Shown here piece after piece: positions 1-13,500 of a stretch of 64,000 bases of DNA. A program made the position numbers and the translations under genes. Position 1 is the first letter of the stretch, and every line of letters starts with the position of its first letter. Source of the stretch: Morinoia aosen (lineage: Eukaryota > Arthropoda > Malacostraca > Amphipoda > Talitridae); contig CM059566.1 in assembly GCA_030386875.1 (NCBI GenBank), positions 43,126,068-43,190,067 on the forward strand, in the 5' to 3' direction. The notes beneath the pieces were generated by a model, which worked only from the letters and a program-made list of their open reading frames with translations, did not search any database and was not told the DNA's origin.

Positions 1-1134
1 AACCTGATCACGTTAGCTTGTGTAGTCTTAACTCCAGTGGCTTGGCCTAGCATATGATTGTGTTCACGATATGAACAAAACTGAGATGGAATGTAGGTGT
101 AACGAGTTTTGAAGAATGTATGACGTACAGTATGTGTCATGGTTGTGTGATACAGCGCTGAAGACGTTTCTTACTGAAATGCAATGATTATTTGGACGTC
201 AATGGGGTTTATCCTCTAAAAAATAGACAGAATGTTTGTGTAAGCTTACCATTTCTTCAGACAGTTATATTGGTAACACTTTTTATGGAAGTCATGTGTG
301 CCCTATTAATTTATTTTTATATTCTTACTCTTTGTTCTGAATAATATGGGGTGCGATGACGATATTGCTGCGTTGTTGTTGTTGGAAAGATCTGAAATTT
401 CATTTCAGAGTATGATTTTTACCATCGCCGGCGTTTTATCTAGTATTCATCATAAGTTGTGTTCACGTCATCCGTTATTTTAGCGTGCAAATTTAAAATA
501 AGTGGAATCTGATGCACGAGTGACTGAGTATTTATGAGAAACTTGAACAATTGGTTGTGGCTTTCTTTGTGCTCGCTTAGCTAATTTCTGTAAAATGCCG
601 TCATTTATGTTTAATTAAGGAAACATAATCCCTATTCTTGTCTTGACCGAATATGATGAAAACTTGCGTTATCTGGAATCCCCTTCCTTCTTCTCACCTT
701 ATGTTGCCTTACCTAATCTCACCATACCATACCTTACTTGTCCAAAATTCTTACCCTCTCATCGAGATGAAAGTTTCTACCTAGTACATGAGTCCATTAG
801 TCCATAAGAGGAACTAGCACTCGGTTGTATGTATTTTGACAATCATTCTTTTTCGTGGCGCTTTCGTTGAACAATAATTTGAATTGATCGCATTTACTTG
901 TTGTAGATCGCGTATTGTGTGGATAGTTTTAGGAGTTTTATTTATTGAAGTCTCATTTCATATTTGGTTTTTCCTGGTGAAATTCGAGGTGCACTTCTTG
1001 TCTGGCTCCTCATTTTCATCCTGATGATGCATGCATGCCTTCCAAAAATTCTCGAGCAAAAAGCTGAATGTAGGAAGCTGCCATGCTCTTGGTTCAGTTT
1101 CCTAGACACTAACTCTCGCTAAACCTGTTTTCAG

Positions 1135-1245
1135 ATCAGCGTTGGCTCTGAATTTGAAAGAAAATGGAGAGACCATTTCACGTCCGACATGAAGGTTGTG
1201 TGGAGAAGATTGTTATCGGGAATTTTGCACCCTGAGAGTAGTTAG
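1135..1245 (+). CDS. candidate terminal exon, product unknown
   Basis: After an acceptor-like TTTTCAG at 1128-1134 a frame runs 36 codons, rich in Trp, Arg, Glu and Phe (FERKWRDHF, KVVWRRLL), to TAG at 1243. Composition differs from the surrounding AT-rich DNA, but there is no homology I can name and no upstream exon in the window. Confidence 0.18.
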   Translation: MSVGSEFERKWRDHFTSDMKVVWRRLLSGILHPESS

Positions 1246-1787
1246 GATTCACAAGCTCCACTCTCAGAAGTATTGCCTGAGTCAGCGCTTCTAGTGAACG
1301 TAGCGTTCATTTAACTGTTTTTGTTAGTCCTCTGTGGTACGATATGCAGCAGCAATGGTTGTGATATTCTGAGGCTAGTTTTTTCTTGCATTAAGGTATA
1401 CTTTATTTTCCAAAATCACACATTTCAGAAAAATTGAGAACCGAGCTCACCTACCCCGTGCATTTCATCAATGCGACGAATGTTTCGGTCTTAAGGGCAT
1501 TCAACAAATGCATTTATTCAGCAATCGGTGGAGTGGTAATTTCAGTAAGTGCATGTAATTTAAAAGCCAAAATTAAAAATTACTGCCTGCCAGTAGTGTA
1601 ATGTTGAGCAGTATTATTGATGTAACTCACATGATTGTGTTTCTCGAGATAAAACCTCATCTTCATTTCAGGTAGTTGCGCCATAGTTTATCATTCAGTT
1701 GTCATGTAAGGCTTGCGTATCGGTGTTCTTTGTCCAGTCAGGCAACCTGCTCGATGCCATTTTGTTCTCGTTTTGCTTCTTTCATGG

Positions 1788-2500
1788 AGATACAACTATT
1801 GTGTCGATAGAAATAAGAGTTCATAGAGGGAAGAGGGAAAGGTCTCTAGTTAAAAGTTAGGTAAACCTTCCTTTACTTGATTTAGAGTAGGTTTTTGCTT
1901 TGTTCCCCTCAGGGTGATACAACTATTGTATCTATGGGAATTAGCGCTCCCAGGGGAAAAATGTGAGGGCCCGAGCTGAGAGTTAGGTAGGCCTTCTTTT
2001 TGTTAAAATAAAATGTTTTTTGTTATGTTAGGGACCAACTTTTTTCGGTTCACTACTGTCCTGTTTTTCAGCACCTCTGACTTTCTTCTTCAACTTTTAT
2101 CTTATTTCATGAACTTCTTCCCATCTTACTGTTTCTATGCCCCTTCTGCATAGATTCCTCATTTTCTAATCTCCATACTAAATGGTGCCTTCCTTCTTCC
2201 TCTCTTTGATACGCTCTATTTTTGCAGCGGTTAGGGAGGCTTAAACTAACTTATAATCTAATCTTTTGCTTTGTTACGAACCATCTTTTCTCGGTCCACT
2301 GCTGCTTTTTTTCAGCATCTATTACTTTTGTCCTTAACATCTACCTGTTACAGAAACTCTTCTCAATCTTGCTGTTTCTGTGCGCAAGATACGTGGAGGC
2401 ATCTTGTGCATAGATTCCCCATTCGATTAATTCCTCGCTAGATGGCGCGTTTTTCTTATGAACGCCTTTATTATGGTTGAATAGGCCTAAACTAACCATT
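1788..2500 (+). repeat. nested copies of a ~330-bp dispersed family
   Basis: One nearly full copy (1911-2265) starts GATACAACTATTGTATC and ends with GTTAGGGAGGCTTAAACTAAC. It is preceded by a partial head (1788-1880) and followed by a partial tail (2262-2500). Members recur in the protease introns. I see no terminal inverted repeats, no polymerase III boxes and no coding part, so the class is open. Confidence 0.7.
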
Positions 2501-2896
2501 TTGCTCATTTATCCTGATAGGTAATGGCTTCAGTATAAGTTAAGCATCGCCAGGGTAAAAGATATTAGATCTTTAATAATGGTTTAGATTTTTCAGTAGT
2601 TACTAGGAAAGATCTGTGTCCACACGAGTGAGAGGAGCATGTTCCTTTTTCCGCAGAGTTCGCGTGTGCCACGCTGCAGTCTAGCGATAGCTAATTATGA
2701 ATGATTTGTGTTAATTGTGTGTTACTTTATTGATGGCAAAATTTTGAGGAAATCGGTTCAGAGTGAAATAAGAAAATGTGAATGTATGCAATACGATAAT
2801 GGTTGATAAAGGAAGGGGTGATGTCGTTTTCGACAGCATATTCTTGCCTACTCGATGGTTGTTAGGTGATCCTTTGACGTTCTACCCTCCGAGAAA

Positions 2897-3051
2897 ATGA
2901 GGCTACGTCAGTTCCTGTTTCTTTCGGCGGACAATTTTCCTGTACTTATCGCTTTAGTGTCGCTATCTCGTGCTTCCTGTTTAGCATCTCTTTTTGACTC
3001 CCGAGTGTCAATGGTTCCAACTTTCCAGCTCGCGAAGATTGATATTCTTAG
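2897..3051 (+). CDS. candidate first exon, secreted or membrane protein
   Basis: ATG at 2897 opens 51 codons with a hydrophobic stretch (FPVLIALVSLS, then SCLASLF) resembling a signal peptide. It stops at a good donor, TTAG|GTAAGT, at 3051/3052. No second exon was found and the product is not recognised. The stretch could be chance in AT-rich DNA. Confidence 0.18.
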
Positions 3052-4409
3052 GTAAGTGGTATCTAGTTGAGAGTCGTTTTGCGTATGGTGTATTCATGCC
3101 ATGTTTGTCGCTAAGCACTTGATGCACACTCGATATTTGAAAAATGAACGTTTAAGAAAGTGACTTTTTGAACGCTGATGCCAATTCGGATTAAAAATGA
3201 CATGCTCACGTGTGTGCCTGCTGAGAATCATCGCACCTTGAACTTTGTTTCATTCCTTACTGCGGTGCTCTTCATTCGATTATTTCGTTTTTCCAGGCAG
3301 GCTTCATGTACATAGCACTCATCACGTGTGACCAACGTATTGAGTGCGTGCATTTATTTATGAGCTTTTCGTCTCCTTGATGTATATTTTCTGGTATTTT
3401 TCACTACTTCACTAACATATTTCAACTCGTAGCGTGTTATATTTAATGATAAAACTGAATTAGTAGGATTTTATTTGGAAAAGAGTATCAGACATCGTAC
3501 GTACAATAAAATCATGCTCAGGGAAGAGTAATGAATCTTATCAGGTGCCAAGCTGAACATTAAACTGAAGTATGAACATATTGTTTTATTTTCTATTTAA
3601 ACACAAGTATTACTAGCAGTTACGTATACATCATAGAGTGGGGTATTTTTAGAGTGAAGTTTGGCACATACGGCTTTGATATTCCGCTGTTTTATCTCTT
3701 CAAGAAGCAAGATTATCGTGATTTAAGTTTCATCTTTCGGTAGGGTAGTATTTAATATTCCCATATTCCTAACGTCGCGGTAGTGGTCCTGCCAGTAGTC
3801 CAAGTTCTTCTGTCCGATTTTTTCAGTAGAATTTTATTTTTTCAGGTTTAAACTTCGGAACTTTCCCCCAGAACAAACAGTTCCTAATGCGGCCGGGTCA
3901 ACTGCAAAAACTACACTGCTTGCTGTAAGACCAAAGTTCTTACTTTTTACTTAGCAATTATTGAAAGCGAATCGCAAACTTCATCCTAGCCCACGTCTAT
4001 GAGTTCTACCGACTTTTCCATAACTGCAACATAAAGCATTATGAATATTACATAACTTGAAAGAAATAGAACGCATGTTAGCAAGTCATGATCAGCCCAC
4101 AACAAATATTCATAAAAACACGGTCGACAACAGAAGCTCGCGTCGGTTTTCATTGCCAGATTAACACTTCGACTGTGCCGTCACTGAGGGTGTTTTCTTT
4201 ATGCTGTAATCACAAACTCATTTAAAACCAGAAATCAAAACTAAATGGAAACATAATCCAGTTGATATTTGGTATTTTCACCATTGAATCCTTCAATTGA
4301 CTTTAAATTTGAACTGAATATTAAAAATATTGAACTTTAGTTTTTCCTGCCGCAGTCGAAGTGTTAAAACATGACCCCGTCATCTCAATCAACCACGTTC
4401 CTCGTTCCA

Positions 4410-4583
4410 TTAAAATGCCACTTCTTTGATCCAAGCGAGATAGTCGGGCTTGGCGACCGGCACATACAGGCCCGGGAACTGCTCCAGCCCGCACCCGTAG
4501 CCTTGAGAGACGACGCCCCCCAGCACCCACACGCCGCCCTTGTGCTGGCTCGAGTGGTACACTAACGGGCCTCCTGAGTCGCC
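4410..4583 (-). CDS. protease coding exon 8 (catalytic Ser, stop)
   Basis: Begins GDSGGPLVY, with catalytic Ser369, continues [13 protein letters not shown] and FPGLYVPVA, and ends in a typical helix, WIKEVAF, then TAA at 4412-4410. I saw no AATAAA on this strand within about 300 bases past the stop; the nearest is near 3590. Confidence 0.92.
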   Translation of the reverse strand, partial: GDSGGPLVYHSSQHKGGVWVLGGVVSQGYGCGLEQFPGLYVPVAKPDYLAWIKEVAF

Positions 4584-7500
4584 CTGTGGAGAGTTCTTAT
4601 TTCTTTATACATTTATTTAGTTTTTGTTAGTTTGTTTATTTATTTATCGTACACAGTGAATCAAAACATGACAGCACAGTATAATTTGTACTTTTTTGGA
4701 CTGATGGAAGTTGGAGTCCGAAATGTCTCTTATTAAATATGATTCTTTTCCCTAAAATTTTCCTCGTTTTTAAATTCTCATTGATTTGCGATTGAAGCAA
4801 ACAACTGACCCGTTTATAAATGGTCGATGAAGTACGGAAATCATACAAGTAACATTTATCAGCTATTTACCCCGATAAAAATTCAGCTGTTGTGTAGGCC
4901 CAATGATTAGGTTTCTCGTCACAAAACCCCTAAATGGAATAATCTGTACTCGTGAGGTACTAAATTCTACATAACAGACTTTCACGAAGCACTTTTTGTT
5001 GTTCCATTCGAAAGATTCGAAGAATAGATTCTTATTGTTCTTCCATCGAATATTGGAAGTTTGATGCGATAGCTACGAACAAATCAACAATTAGCAGTTA
5101 TTCATCTGCAGCTTTCAAACAGCTTTAGCGAGAGCCCCCATTTGATTAACTCCTACCAAATGCAGCCATACATATAACGATAGACAATCTATCCGTATAT
5201 GAAAAGTTCGATTCTGTAGAGCTGGTCCCAATCAGAAAATGTTACTATTCAACGAAATCAAAGTAGACCTGTTCCTATGGAGTTTAGATTCACCGACACG
5301 CCTACCTGGCAGGAGTCGACGCCTCCGCCCCTCTTGCCAGCGCAGAGGAAGGTGTCACTCGTGATGCCCTGAGGCCACTTGGTGGCGTAGCTGGGCAGTA
5401 ACTTGTACGAGGCGTCGCACTCCTCTGAGGGGAACACCGTCACCTCCGCCTCTTGAAGGATGGGGCTGCTGTCTCCCCCTGTACATGGATGGTAACTTCG
5501 GGTTCAAATTTAATTGAAATCCACTACATCATTGGAATGCAGGTGCCCTATAAGAGTACCATACAAGATTGCTCTATACGAGTGCCCATTGGAATGTGAC
5601 ATCACCTCTTATTGACCTTATTCGTACGTAAATGAATTAGTCTTAGTTATTCAACTAATACGATGTTTGATACTAGTTGTGAATAACCAGGACTAATTTT
5701 GATCGCACCAGTTTAAGTTCGCATATGATGATGTCGTATGCCTGTGAAAAGGAAAATAAAACTTTCCAAACAAACTCCATTGGAGCACTCAGGAATTCGG
5801 AATACAATACTCACACAAATGGTGCAGTCAAGTTCTTAAAAATACTTCAACTTTTCGATTCATCAGCCCTATGAGCTATTACATACCAAAAACTTTGAAT
5901 GATATTGACGACGAAAATCTTGATTAATTAGTATCAGCGCAAGCTAATCATTAGAAATAGAAGTAAATAGAAGTAAAAATCAAAAGCAATAAATATCTGA
6001 AGCAGCAGAGCGGGAAAATCAAGCTGAAGTACCAGGAAATATTTGTTAAAATTTTACTTCGACTTTGAAAGTGTTGAATTGAAAGAAATGATTCAATTAT
6101 CTGCTTTAATTCATTTTTTAGTTCAATTTTTATTTCTTAGTAAAAACTGAAATTAGTTTGAAAAAATGGCTCATATTTTCATGGCAGAAATTCTGCCTGG
6201 AACTTAAAAGCATTTTGTTGCAAAATCTGCGGCACATTTTTAATTAGCACATTCTCGTTGTCATAATGTACGACTTTTTGCTGCAGTTATAAATCACTCG
6301 CAGAACCGTTTTAATTCATCACTTCGAGTACTCATCCTTTCCCCTTCCAGTGCTTCTATTTTTGCGTTAGGATAACACATGAATTAATTTCAATCAATAT
6401 AGATAAACAGCGACTGTAAAACGTGAATTTAGTCGTCATGCGTTGTTGGTGTCCCGTTTACGAGGTGGGAGTAGGGACGGATGCACCAAGCAAGGAAGCC
6501 ATAAATTGTTCACTATTACATACAATCTTACTTATTAATACCCGTGGAGTGTTTATTTATTGGTTTACAAAACTAATGTCCAACATTTCATGTTTCGACT
6601 TTATTGGAAATAAACTGCTTTTCTTTTTCTGGCGTCCGCTTCTACCGTCTCTCTGGGACGCTCATAAAAATGCTTAATGACCGTATCTGTGATAAGAGTT
6701 TCACCAGTGCACGAGAACAAGAATAATTTAATCGCGCGTACTATCAGGATGGATATATTTGTTTGTCATCCACGTCTGAAAAATTTATTGAAGGAAAATC
6801 TTGAATCCCGTCATTTTTGGCAGGCCGTGTACACTAGGTAATTATACCACTCACCAAACGCAGTGGCTCCCCAGCCCGTGATCTTGACTGTCTTGTTGAG
6901 GATAACATGCTGAGCTTCGGTTGCCCAAGGCAGACAAATCGGTGCCACTCCCGCCTGAAGGAAAAATAAAAAAGTGGAACTGTTATGCTAAAGTTTGATC
7001 GATATTGATTAGCGTGAAGGATACAACTATGGCTATCTTAGAGAGTGAGATATGTGCTCTAAACGTGTAATGTATGTCTTCATTCGATTTTTGTTGCAGA
7101 TACCAACACAACAAAATGCCCTTATTACGATATATACTTGTAAATCTCTTCCGTTGATGTTGTACGTAGGTAAGATAAGCTGGTTTCAGTCTCCCTAACG
7201 ATACTACGAAGGTGTTCCAAGGGGAGGAAGGAAGAAGGAAGAAGACACGATTTAGTATGGAGTTAAGGAAACAGTGAATCAGTGCACAAGGCGCGTCTCC
7301 ACACTCGGCGCATAAAAACAATACGACTGGAAAAAATACACGAAACAAGATGAGAGTTGACGAGTAATAGCTGCTGAAAAAATAACTGCAGTGAACAAAG
7401 AGAAGCAGTACACGTACGGCAGTCCAAAAAAAATTATTTCAGAAAAGGGAAGCCTTCCTAGCTTCCAGCTGAGAGCTCCCACATTTTCTTCCTGAGAAGG

Positions 7501-10500
7501 AGCACAGATTCCCATAGATGCAGCAGTTTGCTCACCCTGAGAGTTCAGATATTGATTCATTCCGTAATAATGTCATGTTGCACTTACATGCGTCAAGCTT
7601 GGACTTTTTTAGGGAAAGGCAACACATAAAAATCACATGTTGAGAACAAGTTTCTTAGAAAAAAAGAGAAGAAAGAAAAAATGTGTATTTCCAAGTTGTC
7701 ACATGAGATATATACCAACATATTGGCTTTTAAAAGTTTCTTAATATAGGACATCCTAAAACAAATGTTCCATACGAGGAGTACTAATTGATAAACCATC
7801 CGACGTGTGCAAGTAGATAAGCCATACGAGGCATAATAATAAACAAACTATACGAGGTGTACTAATAGACAAACTATCAGAGGTGTACAAGTAGATAGAC
7901 CATACGAGGCATATTAATTGACAAAATAAACGAGGCGAACTAATAGACAAACCATTCGTGGTGTGCTAGTAGTCTAACAAAAGTTCTATACTAGGAGTAC
8001 TAATTGACAAACCATCCGAGGTGTAAAAATAGATAAGCCATACGAGGCATAATAATAGGCAAACTATACGAGGTGTACTAATAGACAAGCTATCAGAGGT
8101 GTACAAATAGATAGACCATACGAGGCAGATTAATAGACAAAATATACGAGGCGTACTAATAGACAAACCATACGTGGCGTGCCAATAGTCTATCTTGTCA
8201 AGGGTAGTTGAATGAGAAATGAAAAATGTGCCCTAAAAATATGCAAAGCCCTATCACCACCAAAAACGTATTTCATATCTTCTCGATATTCACCACATCA
8301 TGCGGACATGGGTACATGGGATAAAATAGAGATACAGTGTAAGCCGGTTACCACTCATGATTGACAAATATCTACAAAATATTGGTAGAAATGGGTAAAC
8401 AAATATATACTCAATATCAAAATTCATAGCTTGTACAACATACGGACAGAAAGATAATTTTACTACGATTCATATGCTCAAATTGCACTTTATTTCATTA
8501 ATTATATTTGACATTAATCCGATTCACAGAAACGCCCTCTGGGGAAGTGATAGATCTTGAATCATTTCGCTAGTGCAATCAAATTTATTAACCGGATAGT
8601 TTTTGCGTAAAGAAATGCAATAGAAACATGTATATCTATATATGTAGATACATATATATACCTACACACGTACACATACATATTAATATATATACTTATT
8701 GAAAATGAAATATTAGAAAAAAAATACATATATAAAATAAAAGATAAAAGCAACCTACCATCTACTCCACAGAAAATGACAGTTGAGCTCACTGTAATCC
8801 TAAGAATTTTTCGCAAAAAAAATAACTAAAAGGAAAAGAAGACCACGAAAAACATAAAAATGAGCTGTTTTTTAATTTCTTCACAGAAATTTTTAAGAAA
8901 AATCAGGTTATAGTCAAGAAGCAACACAACTCTTCAGCATTATACGGACATGTGTACGTGGGATAAAATGGAGTAACATTGTGGCCGGATATCACATCTG
9001 AGTGGAGAATATTCACAAAATTTGGCACATATAGGTAGATTAGGCCTTGATCCAAAGTGATAATTTTAATAACAGAAATTTAGAGTTTTTTCCCATTTGA
9101 AAGTTCAGTGCTAGTGTGCGCTGAACGCACGAAAAAAATAAATAAATAAACAGACTAAATGCAATGCTTAAATTACCCCCTTCCCCCCAGCTCAGCCGAA
9201 AATCGATTGAAAACATCTTCGAGAATGATTTTGAAATAGCGAGACAACGTTAGCCAAAATTTAATTCATTATAAACTTTGAACAACCCTCACATCTATAA
9301 ACCTGTTTATTGGTGTACACACAAAATGTATTTCATGGTATATTTGTCATACGGACGTTAAATATTAATACAGAAAGGAGAAAGAAATAACGAAATAAAG
9401 ATGAGGAAATACTCCTAATTATGGAAAGAACGTTCGTTCTGCTGCATTGAACTGACGGCTGTGGTGCTCATTGTTGTCGACAGAAATAAGTAAGATGAAT
9501 ATATGAATCGCTTAGCAAACGTCAAATGAAATAGTTTCTAAATTTCTAACAGAAATTTCAGGAAAATTACAATTTCTGATAGATGGGAAGTTCATACCGA
9601 AATGCTGCAGGCCCTATGACAGAGATGCAAAATGACGTGACACATTTACTCTAAATTCTTTTCCTAAAATAGAAAGTATAATGTGCTGGTGCTGTCTATC
9701 ACAAACATTATTTTAAGGTTAAAGCTGAATTTTTTTAAAACGAGCAGTTCGAATATATTCAAACCGCTTACTACTCTTCCTTTTTGATATCTCGATTTTT
9801 GAGCTCAGATAAACAATCGAATGAACATCAACTACTCAAAACAAATCTCAATTCAAAACCAAAAATTTGCAGTCACTATCATGCAGTCTTCATAAGTCCA
9901 CTTTACAGAGTGGGATTAAAAAATCAACCAACCAGAGTAGGATTAAAAAATCGACCAGATCAAGCAAACACAACCAGAGTAGGACTAAAAGTTCAACCAA
10001 CCAGAGGAGGATTAAAAAATTGACCAGATCAAGCAAAAAAAAAACAACCAAGAGTCTGATTGAAGAATAACAGATAAACCAATCACCCAAGCAAGCAACG
10101 AACTGTAACAGGGAGAACTCACCCTTGTTCGGATACGGTCGGCGACTTTTATGAGGGCGAGGTCGTGATAGGAGGCAAAGTTACTCTTGGCCATGTAGTC
10201 AGGGTGCACGACGACCGTCTCGACGGAGTGGTCCTCGTGTCTGATGCCCTCGTTGGTGACGCTGTGGTCGTGCTCGCCCAGCCGCACCACGTCGGGGTCT
10301 CTGCGAGCAGTAAACCACCTCATCTACGGTCTTTTTTATGCTGATTTCGTTGATATTTTTCGAAAATATTATTGCTATTCATTGGAATGAATGACTTATT
10401 ATTATATTAGTCAATGAATGACTAATTTTCATTCCCTCCAATGAATTATTATTTCATCATTATTCCCAGCAATAAATGAGCAATATTATTCCTTACAAAC

Positions 10501-13500
10501 AGTAATGCCAATAATGAGCACTAATCGTGTGAGCATAAAGTATTACAATTTCCTTTACCCCGACTTGCATCTAACTCGCTAAGTAAGAGCAAGTTATGAC
10601 CAGAATAAATATTTGGTGCTATCAGAAAGCTAATTTTTAAGTGTATCGAATATATCGGCCGACAACTTTAGAGCTAAAAGTATGTATTCTCTTTTTAATA
10701 GAAATATCTCATACTGCTGAAAATAATTCACAAAAGACCAGTCGCAAGATTTCTGAGTACACTGTCAAAAAAAACGCTAGAAAATTGTTCATTTTGTTTT
10801 GAACCAGGAGAAATGCTGAGCGTGTTATCCTTTGTCGTGTCTTCGAACATTACCAGAAGCATTTAAAGCAGGAATAACATTCATAAAGGAATAGCAACAA
10901 CCCAACATTCTCAGCAAAGGAAGAAAGCTCACCCGAGGACGAGGCAGTGAGCGGCGGTGAGCACCCAGCGCTCGTTGAGCAGCACCCCGTCACAATACCA
11001 GGTGACGGTGCTGCCATCAAGGCGGTGGCCCAGCAGGGCCTGGACCCAGCAAATATTGCTTTGTCAGTGCAAGCCTCCGAAAATATTATAATACCTAGCT
11101 ATTTAAACCTTGTATTATAAAACAAGATGGCTGACACGCATTCTGATAATTTCATTTCAAACTTCTCAACTGGAAATTGAAACATTCCGTAGAATCGACG
11201 AGTTGGAAAAGAACTTGTATTGTTTTTCATATGCAAAAACTATTATGAAAGCATTGTGATGTACTTTACATATTTTTTCTGAATCGTTTGCAGTATTTTT
11301 ATTTTACCTAGAATCTAGAAACTGTATAACACGCGCTGTACAGCCGGCAGCGAAAGTTCTTTGGTCGACTCGATTACACTGCAAGCAATTTTTCTTTCTA
11401 AAATCCACAAGTTTGAGCTTTTTTATTAAAATTTGAGTTCTAAGCATCTATCAGCCCAACAGAGCCACTAAATGGTTCAATTTTTAAAACAACTGAAATT
11501 CAGGTTAGAAAAATACTCTCAGTGCAAACAAATTGGCAGAAGAACTTTTGCTACCGGATGCACCGCAATTTTCCACAGAAACTAACCCTTTACTTCAAGT
11601 TATGCATTGAGACTAAGTTAATTACTAATGATAGCGTCAGTTGATGGTTCTAAAATTTTAACAGGATGTAAAATTATATCATCCTAAAATGTAGATCTGG
11701 CACACCACCATAAGGCAAGAACCGTTCCTTTAGTACTTGATATTTCATGCAGGATAAATACACTATATGCATCTATGGTGGGAAGCAGCGCACTCTGACG
11801 TTTTTGGAATTAGTATAAATTATGGCGTGAATACATAGACGAGAATTCTTGTGAGTTTAAACGAAAAGATTATATTATAAGCTAGTTAAGGCTTCCCTAA
11901 GCGCAACAAATGTGTTGGAAGAGAGGAAAGCACCATTTAGAATGGAATTAAAGAAACGGAGAATTTGTGTACAAGGTAAGTCATGCAACCTGCCTATAGA
12001 AACGGTATGACATAATTTAAAAAAGTTTATGTAAAACGCTAAAAGGTGGAGAAGAAAGTACTAGGTGGTGAAAAAAATAGAGGCCAACCGTAAAAAGGTG
12101 ATCCGTAGCGAAACAAAAATTCCATTCGAAAGCAATAAGGCCTTCCTAGCCTCCAGATCGAGATCTCCCATTAGGGAAATAATTCTCCACAAATAAGCCC
12201 GAGAAAGCCTGATTTATTAGTGATTTTTTTTCCAGCGTTTTATATTGTCATGCTGTTTTTAGTGTATTTTGAAATAATCTGGCCCTTTAATAATAGTAGA
12301 TAAGTCCAAACCGGCGGCTTGTAGCAGAGGAGCAAATTTCTTCGCCCACAATATGAAATTTAATTCGAGATGATTCTTGCACTTCGCATTCGTACATTAT
12401 TGCGAGAAATGAATTTTATCGAGTAACTATATCAACAAACGCGTGAAATAAAGCCTTCTACATAAATAACAGTAACCACGATACAAGCGCTCTCTAGGTC
12501 GTAATTTTTGTAACCTCACGTGCGGGAGCGGAAATTTTATGTACGGGTGACATGTAAAATTCCCACTTCCGATATCGCACGAAAAAATTTCTTGAGCTAT
12601 ATGATCAAGTTCTGTAGCTGCCGACACACTTTTAGTGGTCGAAGGGGACGTATTCGCAGAGCTTTCAGCGTCACTCAAAAACATGCACTCCATTTTATTT
12701 AAAAAAAAACGACCTCATTAGAACCTCTCATCGCAGCTGCCCCGCATGCAATTTCATTCATTGGAAAAATACGTGGGATAATTTCATAAAAGCGAAGCAT
12801 TCCAAATTGCACGTGTAACAATAGCAAATATTTTATGCGCGTGAAATTTGCAACGAAGATTAGGTTAGATGTTAGTTTAAGCCTCCCTAACCACAACAAC
12901 GGCGTTCCAAAGAGAAGGAGGAAGGCACAATTTAGTATGAACATGAGGGAGAGCAGAATCCGTGTACAAGTGCATAGAAACAGTTAATCGAGAAAGAAGT
13001 TCCAGAAACAAGATGAAAATTGAAGGAGAGAGTAGTAGGTGCTGAAGAACAGGACAGCAGTGAACCGAAAAAAGTGGTTAGTAACAAAATAAAAAACCTA
13101 TTTTATTTCAACAAAAGGAAGGCCTACCTAACCTTTAGCTCGGGACTTCACATATTCCCCTTGAAAGTGCTAATTCCCATAGATAAAATAGATGAGTCTC
13201 TCTGAGGGAAAATTAGGAAGCATTCAAAAATTTCCTCGGAATTTTCACGGAGCATCAATTCGAAAGGGAACGACAAGCGCTTTTTGATGAAAAATATTGA
13301 CAAGGGATTTTAAAAAATGGGTCCTAAAAGAATCTTCATTAACTCCAATATATCAGATCAATTAAAAAACATTTATACAATCCTGAGGACTACCAGTTTC
13401 ATTATCATTGCATTTTGAGTATAAAATTCTTCATGCACCGGAGCGTAGATAAGAATCGGCGCGAATACGCATGCTGTTCATTACGCCGCTGGTGAAATCT

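Larger units (their letters stand above)
1..4409. other. 3' flank of the protease gene, no secure gene
   Basis: AT-rich. It holds nested pieces of the 330-bp dispersed family (1788-2500) and two weak plus-strand exon candidates (1135-1245, 2897-3051). I see no other signal. Confidence 0.5.
6955..10122 (-). other. protease intron 5 (3.2 kb)
   Basis: Filled largely by repeats: a 330-bp family copy (7180-7545), the 26-bp array (7774-8205), an AT-rich microsatellite (8636-8705), a pair of related segments (8277-8400 and 8936-9062) and the array at 9907-10049. Nothing coding is seen. Confidence 0.6.

Noticed and set aside
7774-8205. CRISPR-like look of evenly spaced repeats
   Set aside because: Units abut without unique spacers and vary; this is a eukaryotic intronic tandem array.
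10378-10450. Hairpin ATTAGTCA/TGACTAAT in protease intron 4
   Set aside because: A short AT-rich inverted repeat of a size expected by chance; no element borders.
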